Of a stretch of 64,000 bases of DNA, positions 1-6,763 are shown in pieces. The notes beneath the pieces are model-generated. The model worked only from the letters and a program-made list of their open reading frames with translations, had not been told where the DNA came from and ran no database searches. Where the stretch lies: assembly GCF_007997155.1 (NCBI RefSeq), contig NZ_VORT01000002.1, positions 310,001 through 374,000 on the forward strand, written 5' to 3'. Both the position numbers and the translations under genes were made by a program. Each line of letters opens with the position of its first letter. The first letter of the stretch is position 1. Source of the stretch: Aequorivita antarctica (lineage in GTDB: Bacteria; Bacteroidota; Bacteroidia; Flavobacteriales; Flavobacteriaceae).

Positions 1-545
1 CACCCACTGCCACTTTTCAATTGGAGGATTTTTCAATGGTGAACATTGTTAGCGCGGCAATCTTTGGTGATGGCGCCGCCTGTGTGTTGCTATCCTCTAA
101 TGAAGCAGATGAAGGCCCCGAAATACTCGCTGAAGAAATGTACCATTTTTATGACGCTACTGATATGATGGGCTTTAAACTTGTAAACACAGGACTTCAA
201 ATGATTCTCGACAAAAATGTTCCCGAAAAGATTACAGAACACTTTCCAGAAATTGTATATCCCTTTCTGAAAAAAAACAATCTTGAAATTAAAGATATTA
301 ACCACCTTATTTTTCATCCCGGGGGACGAAAAATATTGGAAACCGTTGAGGATTTGTTCGGCAGTTTGGGCAAAAATATTGAAGATACCAAAGAAGTGCT
401 TAAATTGTATGGCAATATGAGCAGTGCCACAGTGCTGTATGTTTTAGAACGCTTTATGGACCAAAAACCCAAAAGTGGGGATTTGGGCTTGATGCTCAGT
501 TTTGGTCCTGGTTTTTCGGCACAAAGAGTTTTACTTAAATTTTAA
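1..545 (+). CDS. Type III polyketide synthase (chalcone/stilbene synthase family), 3' part
   Basis: The gene enters from the left edge and the reading frame is open from base 3, so only the C-terminal ~180 residues are visible. The family condenses malonyl units on an acyl-CoA/ACP starter. Seen: a FGDGAA loop; the catalytic His in FHPGG and the catalytic Asn in YGNMSSA, 33 residues apart, the same spacing as His303-Asn336 of plant chalcone synthase; and a C-terminal SFGPGFS loop matching the family's GFGPG. The catalytic Cys lies outside the window. A TTG at base 21 is internal and not a start. It is followed co-directionally by a reductase, dehydratase, ketosynthase and ACP, so its product is probably processed by those enzymes. 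The final product is unknown; type III PKS loci of this kind are common in Flavobacteriaceae. Confidence 0.9.
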   Translation, partial: PTATFQLEDFSMVNIVSAAIFGDGAACVLLSSNEADEGPEILAEEMYHFYDATDMMGFKLVNTGLQMILDKNVPEKITEHFPEIVYPFLKKNNLEIKDINHLIFHPGGRKILETVEDLFGSLGKNIEDTKEVLKLYGNMSSATVLYVLERFMDQKPKSGDLGLMLSFGPGFSAQRVLLKF

Positions 546-607
546 AATTCGTTGTTCAATTATTTAATACCGGTTACTTAGCAGAGCCGTAGTGACATAG
601 ATTATTT

Positions 608-1381
608 ATGAAAGAATTCAAAAATCAATGGGCATTAATCCTTGGCGGAAGTAGCGGACTTGGCCTTGCCAGTGCTAAAAAACTTGCATCCGAAGGGATG
701 AATATTTGCATTGTCCATCGAGATTTGAAGAATAGTTTGGCTGCTTTTGAGGAAGAGATGAAAAAGATGAAATCCTATGGAGTTTTAGTAAAATCCTTTA
801 ATCAGGATGCTTTGAATGGAGATGTTAGAAACGAAATACTTAATGAGCTCCCGAAGCATAGCGTTAAAATACTTCTGCACAGCATTGCTAAAGGAAGTTT
901 AAAAAAAATGCACGACGATAAAAATGAAATCCTTTCAAAGCAGGATTTTGACATAACTATTCACGCAATGGCCGTTAGCTGGTATGAGTGGGTTCAAGCT
1001 TTAATTCAAAAAGAAATATTTGTTGCCAAAGCAAGAAGTATAGCTTTTACAAGCGAAGGAAACTCAAAAGTATGGCCTGGCTACGGGGCTGTTTCTGCGG
1101 CGAAGTCAGTACTGGAAGCTTTAATGCGAAATATGGCGGTAGAGTTGGCCCCATTGGGAATTACAACCAACTGTATTCAGGCCGGAACTACAAAAACACC
1201 TTCATTTTTGGCAATTCCCGGAAGTGATAAATTAGCTGAAATGGCTAAAATGAGAAATCCTTTCAATAGACTAACAACTCCAGAAGATGTTGCCAACGTT
1301 GTGTCGCTACTCTGTAAAAAAGAAGGAGATTGGATAAACGGAACCATAGTGAAAGTGGATGGAGGCGAAAGTTTAAGATGA
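608..1381 (+). CDS. Short-chain dehydrogenase/reductase, enoyl-ACP-reductase-like
   Basis: 257-residue Rossmann-fold SDR. The N-terminal dinucleotide site reads GGSSGLG (about 13-19), a variant of TGxxxGxG. The active site is Tyr159 and Lys166 separated by six residues (YGAVSAAK), the Y-x6-K spacing of FabI/FabL enoyl-ACP reductases rather than the Y-x3-K of FabG ketoreductases. The C-terminus has the usual INGTIVKVDGG ending. It lies 62 bases after the type III PKS and 15 bases before a FabZ-like gene. From motif and context I infer reduction of an acyl-ACP or polyketide intermediate with NAD(P)H. A ketoreductase role cannot be excluded. Confidence 0.82.
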   Translation: MKEFKNQWALILGGSSGLGLASAKKLASEGMNICIVHRDLKNSLAAFEEEMKKMKSYGVLVKSFNQDALNGDVRNEILNELPKHSVKILLHSIAKGSLKKMHDDKNEILSKQDFDITIHAMAVSWYEWVQALIQKEIFVAKARSIAFTSEGNSKVWPGYGAVSAAKSVLEALMRNMAVELAPLGITTNCIQAGTTKTPSFLAIPGSDKLAEMAKMRNPFNRLTTPEDVANVVSLLCKKEGDWINGTIVKVDGGESLR

Positions 1382-1396
1382 TTTTAAAAAGATAAT

Positions 1397-1873
1397 TTGA
1401 AGATTAACGAAATTATATTGCAGCTACCGTACTCCGAACCTTTTTTGTTTGTGGATGAAGTGCTTTCCGTTTCCGAAGAAACTATTTCTGGAACCTATAC
1501 TTTTCACAAAGACGCATTTTTTTATAAAGGTCATTTCAAAAACAATCCTGTTACTCCAGGTGTAATCTTGACGGAATGTATGGCGCAGATTGGGTTGGTA
1601 TGTCTTGGTATTTATCTTTTGGACAAAGAGAATAGTTTAACATCACCAACATTTGCTATGAGTAGTATCGAAATAGATTTTTACCTTCCTGTTTTTCCAG
1701 GTGAAAAAGTCAAAGTGCTTTCGGAAAAAAAATACTTCAGGTTTAATAAATTAAAATGTGAAGTGAAAATGCTAAATAATAATGATGAAATTGTTGCGAA
1801 AGGAACTATCAGTGGAATGATAATCAATAAGAAAAGAGAAGAAACAATTCATTCAAAGAAACTTCCTCAATAA
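1397..1873 (+). CDS. FabZ-like 3-hydroxyacyl-ACP dehydratase (hotdog fold)
   Basis: 158 residues, close to normal FabZ size. The hotdog active-site segment is present with His46 in GHFKNNPVTPG and Glu60 in LTECMAQ, the His/Glu dyad of FabZ/FabA dehydratases (14-residue spacing). The canonical HFPG is changed to HFKN. The start appears to be TTG at 1397: the frame is closed by a stop at 1385-1387, and the nearby ATG at 1378 leads into that short dead end. It is tightly packed between the SDR (15 bases) and the ketosynthase (8 bases), so it is probably translated from the same mRNA. It is distinct from the housekeeping FabZ fused to LpxC at 52.8 kb, so it is likely dedicated to this pathway. 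Confidence 0.83.
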   Translation: MKINEIILQLPYSEPFLFVDEVLSVSEETISGTYTFHKDAFFYKGHFKNNPVTPGVILTECMAQIGLVCLGIYLLDKENSLTSPTFAMSSIEIDFYLPVFPGEKVKVLSEKKYFRFNKLKCEVKMLNNNDEIVAKGTISGMIINKKREETIHSKKLPQ

Positions 1874-1881
1874 ACATTTAA

Positions 1882-3153
1882 ATGAAGAAACGTGTAGTAG
1901 TTACTGGTCTTGGAGTGGTTTCACCAAATGGGGTGGGTCTTCCGAAGTTTTCGGATTCCATAAAAAAAGGTATTTCCGGAATCCGCTTTTTCCCAGAACT
2001 ACGCGATCTCAAATTTTCATGTCAATTGGGAGCAATGCCCACTATCTCTGAAGAAAAAAAACGCGAATATCTTTCTGAACTTCAACTTCGCAACTTCAAT
2101 AGCAGCGGTATTTTATACGGCGTAATTGCTGGAATGGATGCATTGAAAGATGCAAAATTGGAACCAGCAAAAAATGAGGAAGAACCGTTATGGGATTTGG
2201 GAATAATATTCGGAAGCGGCACAAGCGGCGTCGAGAAATTTCGCGAGGCCATTTATAAAATTGACGATAAAAACGTGCGGCGATTGGGAAGCAATTCCGT
2301 TGCACAAACCATGACGAGTGGCGTGAGTGCCTATCTGGGAGGTATAATTGGTGCTGGAAATATGGTTACAGCCAATTCCTCCGCCTGTGCAACTGGTACC
2401 GAGGCACTTTTAATGGGTTACGACCACATAGCCAATGGTAAGGCAACTTATATGTTGTGTGGTAGCACAAGCGATTCTGGCCCTTATATTTGGGGTGGTT
2501 TTGACGCGATGAAGGTTACAACCTATAAATACAACGATTCCCCCGAAAATGTTGCAGGCCCAATGAGTGTTGACGCCAGTGGCTTTGTTCCCGGCAGTGG
2601 GGCAGGGGCATATATACTCGAATCTTTGGAAAACGCCCAAAAACGTGGTGCTACTATATATGCAGAAGTCTTGGGCGGAGCTATAAACAATGGAGGCCAA
2701 AGGGGAGGAGGCAGTATGACTGCGCCTAACAGTTTGGCTATTCAAAAATGTATAAAGGATGCATTAAAAAACTCAAATATTTCAGCTTCGGAAATTGATT
2801 ATATAAATGGACACCTTACCGCGACAATCAAAGACCCTGATGAAATAGAGAACTGGAGCATTGCGCTGAACAGGAAAGGGGAGGAGTTTCCCTATATCAA
2901 TTCGCTGAAAGGGATGGTGGGCCATTGTTTGGCGGCCAGTGGTAGTATTGAAATTGTTTCAGCAATTCTTCAACTGCACGAAGGCTTTGTTTTTCCCAAT
3001 GTAAATTGTGAAAAACTGCATCCAAAAATAGCAACAATGATTTCTTCTGAAAAAATTTCGATGAAACTACTCAAAACATCGTTACAAACCATAGCCAAGG
3101 CCAGTTTTGGTTTTGGTGATGTAAACGCATGTGTTATCTTTAAAAAAATTTAA
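1882..3153 (+). CDS. Beta-ketoacyl-ACP synthase, FabF-like
   Basis: 423-residue thiolase-fold ketosynthase. The catalytic set is complete: Cys169 in SSACATG, His311 in NGHLTAT, Lys343 and His348 in LKGMVGHCLAASG. The spacings equal those of E. coli FabF (C163/H303/K335/H340). The motif NAHGTST is altered to NGHLTAT, and the late glycine loop reads FGFGDVN instead of FGFGGTN, so it is a divergent KAS II rather than the housekeeping enzyme. It begins 8 bases after the dehydratase and ends 5 bases before the ACP. Inferred role: Claisen chain elongation on the adjacent ACP. Confidence 0.87.
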   Translation: MKKRVVVTGLGVVSPNGVGLPKFSDSIKKGISGIRFFPELRDLKFSCQLGAMPTISEEKKREYLSELQLRNFNSSGILYGVIAGMDALKDAKLEPAKNEEEPLWDLGIIFGSGTSGVEKFREAIYKIDDKNVRRLGSNSVAQTMTSGVSAYLGGIIGAGNMVTANSSACATGTEALLMGYDHIANGKATYMLCGSTSDSGPYIWGGFDAMKVTTYKYNDSPENVAGPMSVDASGFVPGSGAGAYILESLENAQKRGATIYAEVLGGAINNGGQRGGGSMTAPNSLAIQKCIKDALKNSNISASEIDYINGHLTATIKDPDEIENWSIALNRKGEEFPYINSLKGMVGHCLAASGSIEIVSAILQLHEGFVFPNVNCEKLHPKIATMISSEKISMKLLKTSLQTIAKASFGFGDVNACVIFKKI

Positions 3154-3158
3154 ATCCC

Positions 3159-3410
3159 ATGACTTCAGAAGAAATTTTCGCGCTTCTTGAACCCATAATT
3201 AAAACCTACTTACCAGAAGATGTTTCTGCTAAAGAAATAAATCATGAAAGTGATTTGACACGCGAATTGAATATTAATTCTGCCCATCTTGTAGATATTA
3301 TTTTGGACATAGAGGACGTTTTCAATATTGAATTCAAAAATGAAGATATGGAAAAACTGCGAAATGTGAACGATGTTACTTTTCTAATCCAACAAAAAAT
3401 TTCTGCTTAG
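3159..3410 (+). CDS. Acyl carrier protein
   Basis: 83-residue acidic helical protein. The phosphopantetheine attachment Ser is most likely Ser41 in ELNINSAHLVDIILDIED, where the family's usual DSL becomes NSA. The following LVDIILDIEDVF helix matches the ACP recognition helix. Last gene of the five-gene polyketide/fatty-acid group, starting 5 bases after the ketosynthase stop; presumably the dedicated carrier for it. The altered DSL makes phosphopantetheinylation plausible but unproven. The next gene is convergent. Confidence 0.85.
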   Translation: MTSEEIFALLEPIIKTYLPEDVSAKEINHESDLTRELNINSAHLVDIILDIEDVFNIEFKNEDMEKLRNVNDVTFLIQQKISA

Positions 3411-3432
3411 CACAATTGTAAATCGCGTTTGA

Positions 3433-3906
3433 TTATTCGTCTTTCTCAATAAAATTTTCATCCTCGGTTGTTCTCTCAATATCAAGATTCGCATCGTTTA
3501 ATGGACTTTGTTCCAAACCTGCAGAATCAACTTCAAAAAACTCCAAGATTTCTGGGGGATTGTCAATTTGTTTGGTTCGTTTTCCTTTAATGACAATAGG
3601 TCGTGATATTACAGAATCATTTTTCTGAATAATTTTAAGCCAATCATTTGAACCAAAATTCGTTGTGCTCTCATCGTCAATCTCTAGTTGTCTTTTATCA
3701 ACCAAATCACCAATCTTAACACCCAATTCATCTGCAATCTCGGCCCATTGGGTATCTGACACTTTGGTTTTTGCCAAATCTATTGCCAAATATCTTTCAT
3801 CACTTCCTGCTAGATAGCTCAACGTGTGTGTTCCAATGCGTGTATTACTACTGTATATAAGTGTAATTTGTTTATCGTTTCGAGCTATAACTCCCATATT
3901 TTTCAT
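3433..3906 (-). CDS. ArsC/Spx-family-like protein lacking the redox cysteine
   Basis: 157 residues. The central part resembles the arsenate reductase/Spx thioredoxin-like fold: an N-terminal strand with ITLIYSSNTRIG followed by a helix, and later VISRPIVIKGKRTKQI, which matches the conserved RPI(V/I) segment of ArsC. In ArsC the N-terminal loop carries the catalytic Cys (NPRCSKS); here that position is Ile/Gly and the protein has no cysteine at all, so it is unlikely to be a reductase. The C-terminus is an acidic tail. A second ATG three codons in is an alternative start. It follows the ribosome hibernation factor by only 4 bases, suggesting a shared mRNA and perhaps a stress-related role (inference). 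Confidence 0.62.
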   Translation of the reverse strand: MKNMGVIARNDKQITLIYSSNTRIGTHTLSYLAGSDERYLAIDLAKTKVSDTQWAEIADELGVKIGDLVDKRQLEIDDESTTNFGSNDWLKIIQKNDSVISRPIVIKGKRTKQIDNPPEILEFFEVDSAGLEQSPLNDANLDIERTTEDENFIEKDE

Positions 3907-3910
3907 ACAA

Positions 3911-4213
3911 TTAGTGTGCGTTCAGTTTTTCCTTACGTTTTTGAAGTTGTGAACGAAGCTCTGTAATTACTTTTGCAACTGAAGCTTCAAATGATGCAGT
4001 GGAGGTTTCTGCAAATATGGTAGGTCCAGGCATACCTAAGCGTACGCTGCAAATTTTTCCTATTTCAGGATTAGTTGTGTTTTCCTTTTTAAAGTAAACA
4101 TCTGCACTAACTATAGCGTCGTATTTTGATTCAAGTTTATTTAGTTTTTCAGCTACAAAAGCTTCCAATCTTGGGCTAGCTGCCACCTCGTGATACTCGA
4201 AGTTTATATTCAT
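3911..4213 (-). CDS. hpf: Ribosome hibernation promoting factor (HPF/YfiA, short form)
   Basis: 100 residues, the size of short HPF/RaiA proteins. It starts MNINFEYHEV and has the beta-alpha-beta fold signature with ADVYFKKEN, VRLGMPGPTIFAE and a basic C-terminal helix LRSQLQKRKEKL. It binds the 30S decoding centre and silences ribosomes in stationary phase. It lacks the long-form C-terminal dimerisation domain, so 100S formation would follow the short-form mode. First gene of a two-gene unit with the ArsC-like protein. A TATCTTTA box lies ~26 bases upstream. Confidence 0.9.
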   Translation of the reverse strand: MNINFEYHEVAASPRLEAFVAEKLNKLESKYDAIVSADVYFKKENTTNPEIGKICSVRLGMPGPTIFAETSTASFEASVAKVITELRSQLQKRKEKLNAH

Positions 4214-4238
4214 ATCTTGTTGATTTAGATTACAATTT

Positions 4239-4246
4239 TAAAGATA
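4239..4246 (-). promoter_or_regulatory. Candidate -7 box (TATCTTTA) for hpf
   Basis: On the minus strand this reads TATCTTTA, one mismatch from the Bacteroidota -7 consensus TAnnTTTG, about 26 bases before the hpf start. No convincing -33 element was located. Confidence 0.35.
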
Positions 4247-4292
4247 CGATAGCAAAAAAACCATTCCAAACTTTTAATAGGATTTTGTGAAA

Positions 4293-5255
4293 TTAATCTT
4301 CCTCAACCACAGAAGGCTTTGGGTCTGGTATTATCATTGAAGCAATAACGCCAGCTACAAGCGATACACCGATAACTCCGAGAGAAAGCCATTCAGGAAT
4401 TTCAACATTGTGAGAGAGAATCATTTTTACACCTACAAAAGCAAGAATTACTACCAAACTGTAATTGATATATCTAAATTTGGTCAACATTCTTGAAATT
4501 AAAAAATACATAGAACGCAGTCCCAAAATGGCTAAAATGTTTGAACTGAATACAATAAAAGGATCAGAAGTGATGGCAAGAATGGCTGGAATACTATCCA
4601 GAGCAAAAAGAATGTCCGTCAATTCTATGATTATAAGTGCAACAAAAAGTGGGGTAGCTGCACGGATCCCCATTCGTTTTATAAAAAACTTATCGCCTTC
4701 CATTTTGTAGCTTATAGGGAATAGTTTTTTAAGGAAACGAAACATTTTTGACTTTTTGGGGTCAAATTCTTCTTCTTTATGGAATAACATCCTAAAAGCT
4801 GTAATCAATAGAAACGCTCCAAAAACATAGATTATCCAGTCAAATTTATTGATTAATGCAACGCCAAAAAAGATCATTAACGCTCTAAAAACAATGGCTC
4901 CCAAGATTCCGTAAAATAGAACTTCGTGTTGGTATTTTTGTGGAATCTTGAACGAAGAGAAGATAACTGCTATAACAAAAACATTGTCTATACTTAGGGA
5001 AAGCTCAATTAAATAACCCGTTATATATTTTAAGACCGCAAGCTGGGGCGTTAGTTCGGTGGGGTTTTCAATAAGACCTCCCGGTTGAAATAACCAATAA
5101 ATAACACCTGAAAAACTTAGGGCTACAGTAATCCAAATTGTCGTCCAAATAGCAGCTTCCTTTGTTTTGATTACATGTGGAGTACGGTTGAAAATGCCCA
5201 AATCCAAAGCTAAAAATAAAATGATAAATGCAATAAAAATTCCCCAGACGAGCAT
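4293..5255 (-). CDS. TerC/Alx family integral membrane protein
   Basis: 320 residues with about nine hydrophobic helices. The N-terminus MLVWGIFIAFIILFLALDLG and the paired acidic segments ELSLSIDNVFVIAVIF (around 85-100) and ELTDILFALDSIPAI (around 210-225) are the signature metal-binding repeats of TerC/Alx proteins, which are linked to manganese export, protein metallation and tellurite resistance. Monocistronic by appearance: 79 bases separate it from hpf and the upstream region is intergenic. Confidence 0.9.
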   Translation of the reverse strand: MLVWGIFIAFIILFLALDLGIFNRTPHVIKTKEAAIWTTIWITVALSFSGVIYWLFQPGGLIENPTELTPQLAVLKYITGYLIELSLSIDNVFVIAVIFSSFKIPQKYQHEVLFYGILGAIVFRALMIFFGVALINKFDWIIYVFGAFLLITAFRMLFHKEEEFDPKKSKMFRFLKKLFPISYKMEGDKFFIKRMGIRAATPLFVALIIIELTDILFALDSIPAILAITSDPFIVFSSNILAILGLRSMYFLISRMLTKFRYINYSLVVILAFVGVKMILSHNVEIPEWLSLGVIGVSLVAGVIASMIIPDPKPSVVEED

Positions 5256-5320
5256 AAAATTAAAATTTTGAGTAAAAATAAGTGCATTTGAAGTTATAAC
5301 AATATAGGAAAATGTTAATA

Positions 5321-5481
5321 ATGAAGGAGAGCATTAAATCTTTTTTAAAACCATTGCTTTTGGCTATTTTGATGGTGATGTTGATGAGTTGCCGAAAAAT
5401 CTAAAAAAGCAAGAACTTAAAGAGATATGCAAACACAAAACGCGGGCTGAATTTGCCTTTAACGGAGATTTCAGCAAATAA
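5321..5481 (+). pseudogene. Tiny lipoprotein frame with a probable one-base deletion
   Basis: An ATG at 5321 opens a 27-codon frame encoding a perfect lipoprotein signal (hydrophobic LLLAILMVMLMSC, Cys24 in the lipobox) that stops almost at once, at 5402. One base shifted, across a poly-A run at 5394-5398, the reading continues without stop for ~27 codons (NLKKQELKEICKHKTRAEF...) to a TAA at 5479-5481. Restoring one A would give a ~53-residue lipoprotein. It could be a decayed gene, a sequencing error in the homopolymer, or chance. Confidence 0.35.
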
Positions 5482-5548
5482 TTAAAGCATTTTAAGCAGA
5501 CCTAATAAAAGTTTCATTTCTGATTGAATAATTAGATTTATCTTCGGA

Positions 5549-6433
5549 ATGGATTTTTTTCAAAAAACACTTATGGAAACAACTGACCAAAATAAATCTG
5601 AAGAGCAGCAAAATATCGACAATGAGCTGAAAAAATCTAAAACATCTGAAGCGGATACTGCAAAATCGCATGGCGAAATACTGAAACAACAGATTATAGA
5701 AGGGCAGGAGACCTATGATAAAAACCCTATAAGTATTCTCTTAAGTTCCCTAACAGCGGGATTGGAAATTGGTTTTAGTTATTTATTGATATGCGTTATG
5801 TTTTATTTCCTCAGTGGAAAGGTTGCTGAAGACACCATAATTAAATCATTGTCATTGGTTTATCCATTGGGGTTTATTATGATAATACTTGGCCAATCCA
5901 TACTTTTTACGGAACAGACTTCATTGCTTACATTACCGGTTTTAAATAAAAAAAGAAGTCTGCCCAGCCTTTTAAAACTTTGGGGGCTGGTTATAGCTGG
6001 AAACTTACTTGGTGGTTACCTGATTGCTTTTTTATTGGTTTGGCTTGGACCCCGTTTGGAGATATTTGATTTAAAAACAGTAGAAAAAATAGCGATACAC
6101 GTAACCCAATACAACAATATTGTTATTTTGGCCAGCAGTATACTTGCCGGTTGGTTAATGGGATTACTCTCGTGGTTAGTGGCAGCCTCCAAAGATACAT
6201 TGAGCCGCATTGTAATAATTTTTATGATAACCGCAGTTTTGGCGTTTACAGGCCTTCACCATAGTATAGTTGGCAATGTGGAAGTGTTTGCGGGATTAAT
6301 AACTTCATCTGCAATATCATTTTTAGACTATATCTCCTTCATTGCCTTGGCGCTTTTAGGAAATGCGCTTGGAGGATTTGTGTTTGTAGCCTTGCTTAAG
6401 TACCGGGCTTTTGTGTATGATGTGAAAGGCTAA
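5549..6433 (+). CDS. Formate/nitrite transporter (FNT) family protein
   Basis: 294 residues: a charged cytoplasmic N-terminus (1-60) followed by six hydrophobic helices. Segments such as ILLSSLTAGLEIGFSYLL, the LGQSILFTEQTSLLTLPVL loop and GNLLGGYLIAFLLVW match the FNT pentameric channel fold, closest in feel to the YfdC subgroup, whose substrate is not well defined. ATG at 5549 gives the longest protein; ATG at 5573 (METTDQ...) is an equally plausible start. It is followed by a strong hairpin terminator and a convergent small gene. Confidence 0.85.
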   Translation: MDFFQKTLMETTDQNKSEEQQNIDNELKKSKTSEADTAKSHGEILKQQIIEGQETYDKNPISILLSSLTAGLEIGFSYLLICVMFYFLSGKVAEDTIIKSLSLVYPLGFIMIILGQSILFTEQTSLLTLPVLNKKRSLPSLLKLWGLVIAGNLLGGYLIAFLLVWLGPRLEIFDLKTVEKIAIHVTQYNNIVILASSILAGWLMGLLSWLVAASKDTLSRIVIIFMITAVLAFTGLHHSIVGNVEVFAGLITSSAISFLDYISFIALALLGNALGGFVFVALLKYRAFVYDVKG

Positions 6434-6466
6434 TTCCTTCCTGTTGAGCGAAGCATTTTATAAAGA

Positions 6467-6492
6467 AAAATCCCTTTTATAAAAGGGATTTT
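6467..6492. terminator. Bidirectional intrinsic terminator
   Basis: A perfect 12-bp inverted repeat, AAAATCCCTTTT with a 2-base AT loop and AAAAGGGATTTT, lies 34 bases after the FNT-family stop. It ends in T-rich sequence on both strands, so it can serve both the FNT-family gene and the convergent small gene at 6523-6636. Confidence 0.8.
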
Positions 6493-6522
6493 AAATGTGT
6501 TTATTTAGCGAGTGAAAACCAA

Positions 6523-6636
6523 TTATCCTGGATTAATACCTCCAGCTGGCTTTTTTTTAATTTTTGGCGCTGGCTTAGGTGCTGGTTTAGCAGGTTTTGC
6601 TGGGGTTGCGGGCTTTTTTTTTGGTTCTGTTGGCAT
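6523..6636 (-). CDS. 37-residue Lys/Pro/Ala-rich basic peptide
   Basis: A short frame encoding a very basic, low-complexity peptide: MPTEPKKKPA, then KPA/KPAP repeats, then KIKKKPAGGINPG. About one third Pro/Ala and more than a quarter Lys, like the tails of histone H1-like or HU-type proteins. No membrane segment or signal. It ends 30 bases before the bidirectional terminator, which supports it being a real transcription unit. The composition makes chance less likely, but nothing else proves translation. Function unknown; nucleic-acid binding is a guess from charge. Confidence 0.5.
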   Translation of the reverse strand: MPTEPKKKPATPAKPAKPAPKPAPKIKKKPAGGINPG

Positions 6637-6763
6637 AATAAAAAGATTTTGGTTAAACAATAACTAAAGATAAGCATTTAGAAATTATCGGTTTAATTTT
6701 ATTTGAAATAAATCTTCGAAGACTATCTGAATTTAAGTATTTTAGCAATACTAACCGAATATT

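Noticed and set aside
1378-1396. ATG at 1378 as the FabZ-like start
   Set aside because: It reads into a stop after a few codons in another frame.
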